DNA of 11,333 nucleotides from DAOUAJ01 sp034433615 (GTDB lineage Bacteria; Chloroflexota; Anaerolineae; DUEN01), in NCBI GenBank assembly GCA_034433615.1, contig DAOUAJ010000420.1:1-11333 (forward strand), given 5' to 3'. Numbering within the stretch: the first letter of the stretch is position 1; every line of letters starts with the position of its first letter. Shown in pieces: positions 1 to 5,579 of the stretch. Below the pieces are notes generated by a model. The model ran no database searches and was not told the DNA's origin. It saw only the letters and a program-made list of their open reading frames with translations. Both the position numbers and the translations under genes were made by a program.

Positions 1-431
1 TAGCGACTGGAGATATCCAGCTCGTACTCGGCGCCGGTCTGATTGTGGCCAACGACCTTGGTTTTCACCTCCGGTTGGGCCAGGGTGTATGGCTGTCCGA
101 CGTCGGGCAGTTGCTTCGCCAACGCCACCAAATCGCCGGGTCGCAGATCGCGCAGACATTTCCACTCACGGGTGTAGCGACCGCGCCGTTTGCCCTGCTC
201 GCGATGATATGAAAGTGTTAGGAAAGGATGGTTGGCGGTCGCGCGAATCGTGCGATTGCGCACGCGCACCTCAAACACCTCGCGCTCGCCTTTGTAAACT
301 CTGCCCTTGACCGGGGCCGGGATCAGCCGGTTCTCTGTTTCGTCGAGGGCGAACACGATGTCCCCAGGTTCAACCTCGCGAATGGGAACAGGGCCACGCG
401 CCGTAGCAACACGGCTGTCTCCACTCAAGCA
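1..431 (-). mobile_element. Intein N-terminal splicing region inside SufB (partial)
   Basis: The intein begins at Cys128 of the SufB precursor (codon 431-429), directly after GAQYE. Block A is visible as CLSGDSRVAT followed by PIREVEPGDIVFALD, the usual beta-strand pattern with a GD turn. Block B is RATANHPFLTL, with the TxxH motif (T65 and H68 counted from the intein start) that assists the N-S acyl shift. A further DLRPGDLVALAKQLP stretch at intein residues 95-109 matches the Hint-domain strand before the endonuclease insertion point in full-length inteins. In all, 143 intein residues are visible. The homing endonuclease, if any, and the C-terminal HN junction lie beyond the window edge, so mini-intein and full-length intein cannot be told apart. 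The next extein residue is expected to be Ser. Confidence 0.92.
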
Positions 432-812
432 TTCATATTGAGCGCCCACGCCGGCCAGGAACTTCCGCTCCGCCTCAGGGATGCCCAGCCGATCAAAGGT
501 CCGCTTGATGTCCGGCGGGACATCATCCCAACTTCGTCCCTGTTTCTCGGCCGGCTTGATGTAGTAGTAAATGTCATCGAAGTTGATGCCGCTCAGGTCG
601 CCGCCCCAGGTCGGCAGTGGCTTCTGCAGGAAAATGTCCAGGGCTCTGTGACGAAACTGGCGCATCCAGTCCGGCTCACCTTTCATGTCACTGATCTGGT
701 CAATGATCTCGTGGTCCAGGCCCTTACGCGCCTTAAAAACGTACTTCTCAGGGTCATGGAAGCCGTACCTGTACTCTTGCTTCATCTCGGCCAAGATTTG
801 TGTATCACTCAT
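1..812 (-). CDS. sufB: SufB, Fe-S cluster scaffold subunit, interrupted by an intein (3' part outside window)
   Basis: SufB is the scaffold subunit of the SufBCD complex, which assembles iron-sulfur clusters in the cytoplasm. The first 127 residues are typical SufB N-terminal sequence: the EYRYGFHDPEKY segment near residue 13, KGEPDWM at 44-50, PTWGGDLSGI at 67-76, and the highly conserved GVGAQYE at 121-127. SufB normally continues with SEVVYH. Here residue 128 is a Cys that opens a self-splicing intein, and the frame stays open to the window edge (270 full codons visible). The ATG at 812-810 has a perfect AGGAGG at 818-823 with a 5-nt spacer. It lies downstream of sufC in the same operon, 90 nt away. 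Identity of the N-extein is near certain. The C-extein and the splice junction cannot be seen. Confidence 0.93.
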   Translation of the reverse strand, partial: MSDTQILAEMKQEYRYGFHDPEKYVFKARKGLDHEIIDQISDMKGEPDWMRQFRHRALDIFLQKPLPTWGGDLSGINFDDIYYYIKPAEKQGRSWDDVPPDIKRTFDRLGIPEAERKFLAGVGAQYECLSGDSRVATARGPVPIREVEPGDIVFALDETENRLIPAPVKGRVYKGEREVFEVRVRNRTIRATANHPFLTLSYHREQGKRRGRYTREWKCLRDLRPGDLVALAKQLPDVGQPYTLAQPEVKTKVVGHNQTGAEYELDISSR

Positions 813-830
813 CGTTTCCTCCTGGTAGTA

Positions 831-902
831 GCCATCAGCTATCAGCTATCAGCCATCAGCCATCAGTGGTCAGCTCAGTCCTGACTGAGAGCTGACGGCT
901 GA
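831..902. repeat. Heptamer tandem repeat and imperfect stem-loop between sufC and sufB
   Basis: Five tandem heptamers of the form GCYATCA fill 831-865, followed by degenerate copies (GTGGTCA at 866-872, GCTGACG GCTGATT at 891-904). An imperfect hairpin lies within it: CAGCT (871-875) pairs with AGCTG (890-894) and CAGTC (876-880) with GACTG (883-887), with a 2-nt bulge. The block spans nearly the whole sufC-sufB spacer up to the sufC stop codon. It resembles small intergenic tandem repeats that I associate with cyanobacterial and Chloroflexota genomes (inference). There is no T-tract to suggest a terminator. Confidence 0.75.
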
Positions 903-1715
903 TTAAGCGGGTACAGGCTCGCCAAACTGCTCACGCACCCAATCGTACCCCTTCGCTTCCAGTTCCAACGCCAGCTCAGGGCCACCGGACAGGACGATGC
1001 GCCCGGCAAGCTGAACATGTACGAAATGTGGCTTGATGTAATTGAGCAGTCGCTGGTAGTGGGTGATGATGAGGGTGCCCATCTCAGGCCCCACCAGGCG
1101 ATTCACGCCATCCGCCACGACGCGCAGGGCGTCAATGTCCAGGCCTGAGTCGGTCTCGTCCAGGATGGCGATACGCGGCTCCAGCATCGCCATCTGCAAG
1201 ATCTCAGCGCGCTTCTTCTCGCCGCCGGAGAAGCCATCATTCAGATAGCGGCGAGCGAACGAGGGATCCATCTCCAGCAGCGCCATCTTCTCGGTCAACT
1301 CCTTGCGGAACTCCCGCATCGGCATCAACTCGGAGCCGATGGTGGCATCCCCGTTGCCGCCCGCCCGCGCGCGCTCCTTGTAGCCGCGGACAGCGCTGAC
1401 AGCGATACGCAAGAAGTTCGCCAGGTTGACCCCTGGGATCGCCGTCGGGTATTGGAAGGCCAGGAACAGCCCCTTGCGCGCCCGCTCGTCTGGTCCCAGC
1501 CTCAGGATGCTCTCGCCATCGAGCAAAATGTCACCGCTGGTCACCACGTAACCGGGATGTCCCATCAACGTATAAGCCAGCGTACTCTTGCCCGATCCAT
1601 TGGGTCCCATCAACGCGTGGATCTCACCCTGACGAACCGTCAGATTGACACCGCGCAGGATCTCTTTATCTCCCACATTGACGTGGAGGTCTTTCACCAT
1701 CAATTCTGCCTTCAT
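903..1715 (-). CDS. sufC: SufC, ABC-type ATPase of the SufBCD complex
   Basis: SufC is the ATPase that drives conformational change of SufBCD during Fe-S cluster assembly. The protein is 270 residues, slightly longer than the usual 245-260. Visible motifs are Walker A GPNGSGKST (37-45), Q-loop region FLAFQYP (84-90), the family-specific signature FSGGEKKRAEI (162-172), Walker B IAILDETDSGLD (182-193) and the H-loop ITHYQRLL (217-224). GGEKKR and ETDSGLD are diagnostic of SufC among ABC ATPases. A Gly/Ala-rich insertion near 117-128 may account for the extra length. GAGGAG at 1728-1733 lies 12 nt before the ATG, a slightly long spacing. The gene sits between the sufR-like regulator (38 nt upstream) and sufB (90 nt downstream), consistent with one operon. 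Confidence 0.97.
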   Translation of the reverse strand: MKAELMVKDLHVNVGDKEILRGVNLTVRQGEIHALMGPNGSGKSTLAYTLMGHPGYVVTSGDILLDGESILRLGPDERARKGLFLAFQYPTAIPGVNLANFLRIAVSAVRGYKERARAGGNGDATIGSELMPMREFRKELTEKMALLEMDPSFARRYLNDGFSGGEKKRAEILQMAMLEPRIAILDETDSGLDIDALRVVADGVNRLVGPEMGTLIITHYQRLLNYIKPHFVHVQLAGRIVLSGGPELALELEAKGYDWVREQFGEPVPA

Positions 1716-1753
1716 ATGGAAACAATTCTCCTCTACTCAGTTGAATTGACTCC

Positions 1754-2407
1754 CTACTGCATGAGCTCGACGGATGCCATGCCGTGGCTGACATTGAACT
1801 GGCACCCCGCGTGCCCGTCCATCATGCACTGCACCAGTGAGACATCGGCGTCGAGCAAACGGGCCATCATCTCTTGCTCCATCTCGCAGATCTCACGGTG
1901 GTCCTGGGCCAGGTCATGATAGGGACAGTTGTACTCCTTCAGAATGAATCCATCCGGATGAGGTTCGACATCGGTCAGGATCCCCTTCTCACCCAACACG
2001 GAAACCAGCCGCTCGACCCGCTGGTCCAACACTGTTCCCTGCACCTGCCCCGCGTATCGCGCGGCCAGCCGATCACGAACACGCCTGAGCAGCTCCCTGA
2101 CTTTGGCCACACCCACATCCGCCAGCAATTCCTCATACAACGACAAGGCCAGTTCATCGCAGTAGCAGGCGAAGATACTGCGTGCCTTCTCGGTGAGAAA
2201 GTACTCGTAATGAGGCCGGCCGACCCCCTCGCGGACGAGGCGGGCAGAGACCAGCCCTTCAGCCTGCAAATTGGAGAGTTGTAGACGCACCGCCGTCGTC
2301 GTCACCCCCAACTCGGCCTCTATTTCCTTGATACTGGCACTCCCTCGCCTCTGTAACAGGCGGATGACCGCTGTCGCAGGACTTTCGTCTCTTCCCCGAT
2401 ACGGCAT
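1754..2407 (-). CDS. sufR: SufR-like Fe-S cluster-sensing transcriptional repressor
   Basis: This 217-residue protein has an N-terminal winged helix-turn-helix (about residues 10-70: SIKEIEAELGVTTTAVRLQL recognition region, then a wing ending in GRPHYEYFLT). Its C-terminal half has four cysteines at 161, 174, 194 and 202. The spacing of Cys161, Cys174 and Cys202 (13 and 28 residues apart) agrees with my recollection of the ligand-cysteine spacing of SufR, the cyanobacterial and actinobacterial suf repressor, which binds a 4Fe-4S cluster. Its place as first gene before sufC and sufB fits autoregulation of the suf operon in response to Fe-S status. The ATG at 2407-2405 has AGGAGGT at 2411-2417, 3 nt away. 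The fourth cysteine (194) may be a spare or alternative ligand. Assignment to the family is strong; the DNA site is unproven. Confidence 0.9.
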   Translation of the reverse strand: MPYRGRDESPATAVIRLLQRRGSASIKEIEAELGVTTTAVRLQLSNLQAEGLVSARLVREGVGRPHYEYFLTEKARSIFACYCDELALSLYEELLADVGVAKVRELLRRVRDRLAARYAGQVQGTVLDQRVERLVSVLGEKGILTDVEPHPDGFILKEYNCPYHDLAQDHREICEMEQEMMARLLDADVSLVQCMMDGHAGCQFNVSHGMASVELMQ

Positions 2408-2436
2408 ATTACCTCCTATCCTCGTAACCCAGGACC

Positions 2437-2465
2437 ACTATATCATAAATCCTCAATTTTGTCAA
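2437..2465 (-). promoter_or_regulatory. Promoter of the sufR-sufC-sufB operon
   Basis: Read on the minus strand there is a perfect -35 TTGACA (2465-2460), a 17-nt spacer and a -10 TATAGT (2442-2437). This predicts a transcription start near 2430 and a leader of about 23 nt before the sufR ATG. The match to the housekeeping sigma consensus is close. A 10-bp direct repeat overlaps and precedes it (separate entry). Confidence 0.8.
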
Positions 2466-2481
2466 TACTATTATCATAAAT
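2441..2481. promoter_or_regulatory. Direct repeat at the suf promoter, candidate operator
   Basis: TATCATAAAT occurs at 2441-2450 and again at 2472-2481 (ATTTATGATA on the transcribed minus strand), exactly 31 bp apart, close to three helical turns. One copy overlaps the -10 and spacer, the other lies just upstream of the -35. This placement is what one expects for a repressor site, and SufR is encoded immediately downstream. No CAAC-N6-GTTG-type inverted repeat as described for cyanobacterial SufR was found, so assigning the site to SufR is inference. The AT-rich composition makes chance recurrence possible. Confidence 0.45.
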
Positions 2482-2600
2482 AAGGAAAGCCCGGCTATTG
2501 CCAAACCCATATATTATCACAGCTCGCTATTTTTGCCAATTCCGGCTGTCTAAATTTAAGATGTTAAGACCGTTGGGTAGCCAGTATGAATAATTTTTAT

Positions 2601-2639
2601 TTGACACTTTTCCCCGAATACCGGCGCGTATGATATAAT
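2601..2639 (+). promoter_or_regulatory. Candidate rightward promoter of the peptidase/CHAT gene cluster
   Basis: A consensus TATAAT at 2634-2639 is preceded by TGA (2631-2633), forming an extended -10 element. A TTGACA lies at 2601-2606, but 27 nt upstream, too far to pair as a normal -35. Initiation by the extended -10 would start near 2646, at the edge of the first palindromic repeat, and give a leader of nearly 400 nt before the C11 peptidase ATG. It points toward the only rightward gene cluster in the window. Confidence 0.55.
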
Positions 2640-2642
2640 TAA

Positions 2643-2732
2643 ATACCCACTTTACAGCGGGTACGAACTATTTACCCAAGTTCATAAGGCGACCTCAAGT
2701 ACCATTCATACCCACTTTAAGCGGGTATGAAC
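2643..2732. repeat. Two copies of a palindromic repeat downstream of the rightward promoter
   Basis: Copy 1 (2643-2668) and copy 2 (2708-2732) share ATACCCACTTTA, then AGCGGGTA and GAAC. Copy 2 is extended into a near-perfect palindrome: TTCATACCC (2705-2713) pairs with GGGTATGAA (2723-2731), with most of the nine central bases also complementary. Copy 1 keeps the TACCC/GGGTA core and has one extra base. They may be operator sites for a dimeric regulator, RNA hairpins in the leader, or members of a dispersed repeat family. The sequence alone does not decide this. Confidence 0.7.
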
Positions 2733-2756
2733 TCTACGGGATGGCGTCGGGGAGCC

Positions 2757-2965
2757 AGGGAGCGGAGGAGCCAGAGCGCAGGGGAGCTGAGAAGCAAGGG
2801 TGCAAAGGAGCCTTCTGAGACAAGGGGACAAGGAGAGGGGGAGACAAGGAGACCTACGGTTTGCAAGTCTGCGGTCATACCGAAGGTCTCCTTGTCACCT
2901 TGTTTCCCTGTCACCTTGTCTCCTCTGCACCCCAGCACCTTTGCACCCATGCTCCTCCCTGGCTT
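2757..2965. repeat. Long imperfect inverted repeat with purine-rich left and pyrimidine-rich right arms
   Basis: The left arm (about 2757-2854) is almost purely purine with recurring GACAAGG, GGAG and GGTGCAAAGG words. The right arm (2885-2965) is its reverse complement in mosaic form (CCTTGTC, CCTTTGCACCC, GCTCCTCCCTGGCTTGC). The inner end is perfect: GACAAGGAGACC (2843-2854) pairs with GGTCTCCTTGTC (2885-2896) around a 30-nt loop. Reading frames open through it on both strands, but their products are low-complexity and have no ribosome site, so I regard the block as non-coding. The rest of the 2733-3039 spacer shows no gene. Confidence 0.75.
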
Positions 2966-3028
2966 GCTTGTGGCCCGTACGGGCTATCGGCCAGGACAGG
3001 CTGCACAGAAGGCACCCCCACACTGCAT

Positions 3029-3034
3029 GGAGGT
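3029..3034 (+). promoter_or_regulatory. Ribosome binding site deciding the C11 peptidase start
   Basis: GGAGGT lies 5 nt before the ATG at 3040. The frame is open upstream to 2800, but only through the inverted repeat, which would add 80 unrelated residues. The RBS and the start of family homology both support 3040. Confidence 0.85.
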
Positions 3035-3039
3035 ATGAC

Positions 3040-4287
3040 ATGAGTTCAACCCCTACGGGATCTACGACCGCGAAATGGACGTTCATGGTCTACATGGCTG
3101 GGGATAACAACCTCTCGGCCGCCGGGGACAAGGACCTGGCCGAGATGCGCCGGGTTGGCTCCACCGCCGATGTGAACGTAGTCGTCGAGTTCGACAACGC
3201 CGGCCGGCGCGGCACACGGCGCTATCACGTGCAACGTAACGGCGTGAATGAGCGGGTTGAGTCCCTGGGCGAGACCGACTCGGGCAGCCCCCAAACCCTC
3301 ATAGACTTCGTCACCTGGTCCGCTGCTAACTACCCTGCAGAACGCTACGCCCTGGTGCTGTGGAACCACGGCAGCGGCTGGGAGCCGGCGGAGATAGATC
3401 GTATCGCCCGCTCCGTAGCCGCCAGGGGGTACAGTGAACGCGAGGCCACTGAACGCTCAGCCACCCCCCTGGGCCGGGCCTTCTTCCGCACCACCCTGGA
3501 GACCATCTTAAGCCTGCCGTCCAGCAGTGAGCGCGCCATCTGCTCTGACGACGGCAGTGGGCACTCATTAGACACGATCGAGCTGGGCAGGGTGTTGGCC
3601 CAGGTGATGGCGAGACTCGGTCAGCCATTGGACCTGTTGGGCATGGACGCCTGCTTGATGAGCAACCTGGAGGTGGCCTACCAGGCTCAACCTTACGTTC
3701 GCACCATCGTCGCCTCGGAGGAGTCCGAGCCGAACGATGGCTGGCCCTACGAGGCGGTACTACGTCCGCTGGCAGACAACCCCGACTTACCGACAGCCGA
3801 TTTCGCCGCGCACATCGTCAATGCCTACATCAAGTCCTACGTGGACCAGGGTTACCCTGGCGCTGTGACCCAGGCAGCGCTCGATCTGTCTCAGGTGCAG
3901 GCGGTGGTGGAACCACTGGACCGGCTGGCGGACACCTTGATCGCTCGCCTGCCGCGCGCCAAGAGCCAGGTCTGGACGGCCCAACGAAGATCGGCCCGCT
4001 TCTGGCACAACACCTTGTGGGATATTGCCCACTTCAGCGAGGAACTGAGCAGGGCCACGCGCGATCGGGCCACGCGCCAGGCCGCTCAAGATGTGCGGGC
4101 GGCGTTGCGGCCCGGCCCTGGACGCTTCGTCGTGACCGAGGCGCACAATGGCCCCGGCGTCCGACGTTGCGGCGGGGTGACCGTCTACCTGCCGGCCATG
4201 ACGGATGTCTCGCGCTACTACGGTGAGTTAGCCTACGCCAGAGATCATCGCTGGCTGGCGTTGCTGCGGGCATATCACGCCTGGTAA
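3040..4287 (+). CDS. Clostripain-like cysteine peptidase (family C11, clan CD)
   Basis: This 415-residue protein is a caspase-fold cysteine endopeptidase of the clostripain type. Known family members cleave after basic residues. Visible hallmarks are the N-terminal strand WTFMVYMAGDNNL (13-25), followed by a Glu-rich helix. Next is YALVLWNHGSGW (103-114) with the catalytic His110, then DLLGMDACLMSNLEVAYQ (198-215) with the catalytic Cys205, and finally SEESEPNDGWPY (226-237), the conserved substrate-pocket segment. No convincing signal peptide is present, so the enzyme is probably cytoplasmic. It heads a same-strand cluster that includes a second clan CD protease (CHAT) at 5580. Many C11 enzymes mature by self-cleavage; whether this one does is unknown. 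Family assignment is strong, substrate is not known. Confidence 0.92.
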   Translation: MSSTPTGSTTAKWTFMVYMAGDNNLSAAGDKDLAEMRRVGSTADVNVVVEFDNAGRRGTRRYHVQRNGVNERVESLGETDSGSPQTLIDFVTWSAANYPAERYALVLWNHGSGWEPAEIDRIARSVAARGYSEREATERSATPLGRAFFRTTLETILSLPSSSERAICSDDGSGHSLDTIELGRVLAQVMARLGQPLDLLGMDACLMSNLEVAYQAQPYVRTIVASEESEPNDGWPYEAVLRPLADNPDLPTADFAAHIVNAYIKSYVDQGYPGAVTQAALDLSQVQAVVEPLDRLADTLIARLPRAKSQVWTAQRRSARFWHNTLWDIAHFSEELSRATRDRATRQAAQDVRAALRPGPGRFVVTEAHNGPGVRRCGGVTVYLPAMTDVSRYYGELAYARDHRWLALLRAYHAW

Positions 4288-4314
4288 GGGAACTGGTGAG
4301 AGAAGCCTGTGGTG

Positions 4315-4368
4315 AGCGAAGCCGAACCATCGCGATAACGCTTGCAAAGCTGGCCTTCGCTGGCCAGC
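4315..4368 (+). promoter_or_regulatory. Stem-loop with complementary upstream strand between the first two cluster genes
   Basis: GCTGGCC (4349-4355) pairs with GGCCAGC (4362-4368) around the loop TTCGCT. The loop and closing base (CTTCGCT, 4355-4361) are exactly complementary to AGCGAAG at 4315-4321, so a pseudoknot or a competing fold can form. There is no T-tract. It could be an attenuator, an RNA-processing site or a dispersed repeat remnant. Confidence 0.45.
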
Positions 4369-4398
4369 CTTGAATCTTCGTATAACCTGTGACCAAGC

Positions 4399-4403
4399 AG
4401 GAG
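4399..4403 (+). promoter_or_regulatory. Ribosome binding site deciding the start at 4412
   Basis: AGGAG lies 8 nt before the ATG at 4412. An in-frame ATG at 4370 exists, but it sits directly after the stem-loop and lacks a clear ribosome site, so 4412 is preferred. Confidence 0.65.
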
Positions 4404-4411
4404 ATTGGGCC

Positions 4412-5578
4412 ATGAACCCGTCGAACGTCTACCGGGAAGCCGCTCAAGCTTACGCTGACGGTGTGCGGGCGTTGTTCGCCCCGCCTACCCCGATTAGCAA
4501 AGCCGCCAGCGAACGGGGTGAGCACAGAACGCGCGGGCCAGTTTCCCCCACCGACCTGGCTGCAAAGGCGGAACAACTCGCGTCGCTGTCAGCCAACCTG
4601 ACCCGGGCCACCACAGCTCAACTGGCCGATGCCGACCCGGCGGCGCGCGTTCAGGCGTCTACCAGCCTGCTGGCCAAAGCGTTAACTGACCTGGAGATCA
4701 GTGCCTATCTGCTCCAAATCGCCCAGGACGAAGAGGAGCAAATCGCCCCAACCAGAGGAGAAAGCATCGAGCGAGGTGTGGCCGCCCCGACCGACATTGA
4801 AGAAAACCTGAGCTTCCTGCTGGGCCGGGAGGAAGCTATCACCCGGACTAGCGAGCGAAGCGTGACCGCGCTGCCGGCTGATCTGCCGTCGGCCCGTACG
4901 CGGCTTTCCCAGACCATCGAAGACGCCCTGGATCTGATTCAGGAGCGGGCTGCCCGGACCGGCCAGGCAGCGATCAGCGGGCTTCTCACCCTGGGCGTAG
5001 GCGAGATCGCCTACGCGGCCGGTGTGGTGGGGATGGACATTGCCCAGGCGCTGGGTCAGGCCGAAAAAGTCACCTGCCTCTACAATCTCTTTCGCGAGTT
5101 CGCGCTCAGCGCTTACAACTCTTTGGCGGCTTTACTGGGGCCATCATTGGCCCAAACCGCTGCCCAGCAGGTGCTGGCCTGGGCCAACGATGTGGCACAA
5201 GGCGAGCAATTCGAGAAGCTGTTGGCGAAGCTCTACGAGACAAAGCAGACAGCGCAACATCTCAACCGGGTGGCGGCTGACAGCCAGGCCAGCCTGGACA
5301 GATTCGTGGCCGCCATCCAGGGTGTGGACGGGCTGAACGACAAATACCAGGAGCAGATCGGCCTGATCGAGAAGTTGCTGCGTGGGCTCCGGCTGTTGGG
5401 CGGCGTGCCGGCCGCCGCCCTACCCCAGGGCAGGTTACTGCTGGCAGCAGCCTTCATCGTCCTGGCCGGGTACGTGATTCTGGCCGGGGCCGACTTTGTA
5501 GATGCGCGGCGGCTGAGGTTGCTGAACCGCGTGCCCGGCGTGCGCCAAGTGGTGGAGGCGAATTTGGCGAGCGCGTGA
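4412..5578 (+). CDS. Unrecognised helical protein with C-terminal membrane segment, upstream of CHAT protease
   Basis: I do not recognise a family for this 388-residue protein. Residues 1-110 are predicted helical and Ala-rich. A loop with PTRGESIERGVAAPTD follows at 112-128, then more helices. Residues 186-215 (GLLTLGVGEIAYAAGVVGMDIA) are moderately hydrophobic. Residues 341-360 (RLLLAAAFIVLAGYVILAGA) form a convincing transmembrane segment followed by a basic tail (ARRLRLLNRVPGVRQ). A long amphipathic helical stretch at 265-330 could form a coiled coil. Only one base separates its stop from the ATG of the CHAT gene, so the two are almost certainly translationally coupled and probably work together. 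It may be a membrane anchor, partner or substrate of the protease; this is inference. Length and sequence give no sign of truncation. Confidence 0.85.
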   Translation: MNPSNVYREAAQAYADGVRALFAPPTPISKAASERGEHRTRGPVSPTDLAAKAEQLASLSANLTRATTAQLADADPAARVQASTSLLAKALTDLEISAYLLQIAQDEEEQIAPTRGESIERGVAAPTDIEENLSFLLGREEAITRTSERSVTALPADLPSARTRLSQTIEDALDLIQERAARTGQAAISGLLTLGVGEIAYAAGVVGMDIAQALGQAEKVTCLYNLFREFALSAYNSLAALLGPSLAQTAAQQVLAWANDVAQGEQFEKLLAKLYETKQTAQHLNRVAADSQASLDRFVAAIQGVDGLNDKYQEQIGLIEKLLRGLRLLGGVPAAALPQGRLLLAAAFIVLAGYVILAGADFVDARRLRLLNRVPGVRQVVEANLASA

Positions 5579-5579
5579 C

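Noticed and set aside
831..865. CRISPR-like array
   Set aside because: The repeats are 7 bp with no spacers, so it is a simple tandem repeat.
228..884. Open frame of 218 codons on the plus strand
   Set aside because: It is antisense to the clear SufB N-extein and intein on the minus strand, and its end runs through the heptamer repeat. The product is not protein-like.
2601..2606. TTGACA as -35 for the TATAAT at 2634
   Set aside because: The 27-nt spacing is too long. The TGA before TATAAT makes an extended -10 more plausible.
2643..2732. CRISPR repeat-spacer unit formed by the two palindromic copies
   Set aside because: Only two copies, unequal length, and no cas genes nearby.
2717..2950. 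Open frames on both strands across the inverted repeat
   Set aside because: Low-complexity products of the purine/pyrimidine repeat, with no ribosome site and no family resemblance.
2800..3039. 80-codon N-terminal extension of the C11 peptidase
   Set aside because: It reads through the repeat. GGAGGT before 3040 and the start of family sequence favour the shorter form.
4370..4411. Upstream ATG giving 14 extra residues on the membrane-anchored protein
   Set aside because: No ribosome site, and it directly abuts a stem-loop. The ATG at 4412 has AGGAG at 8 nt.
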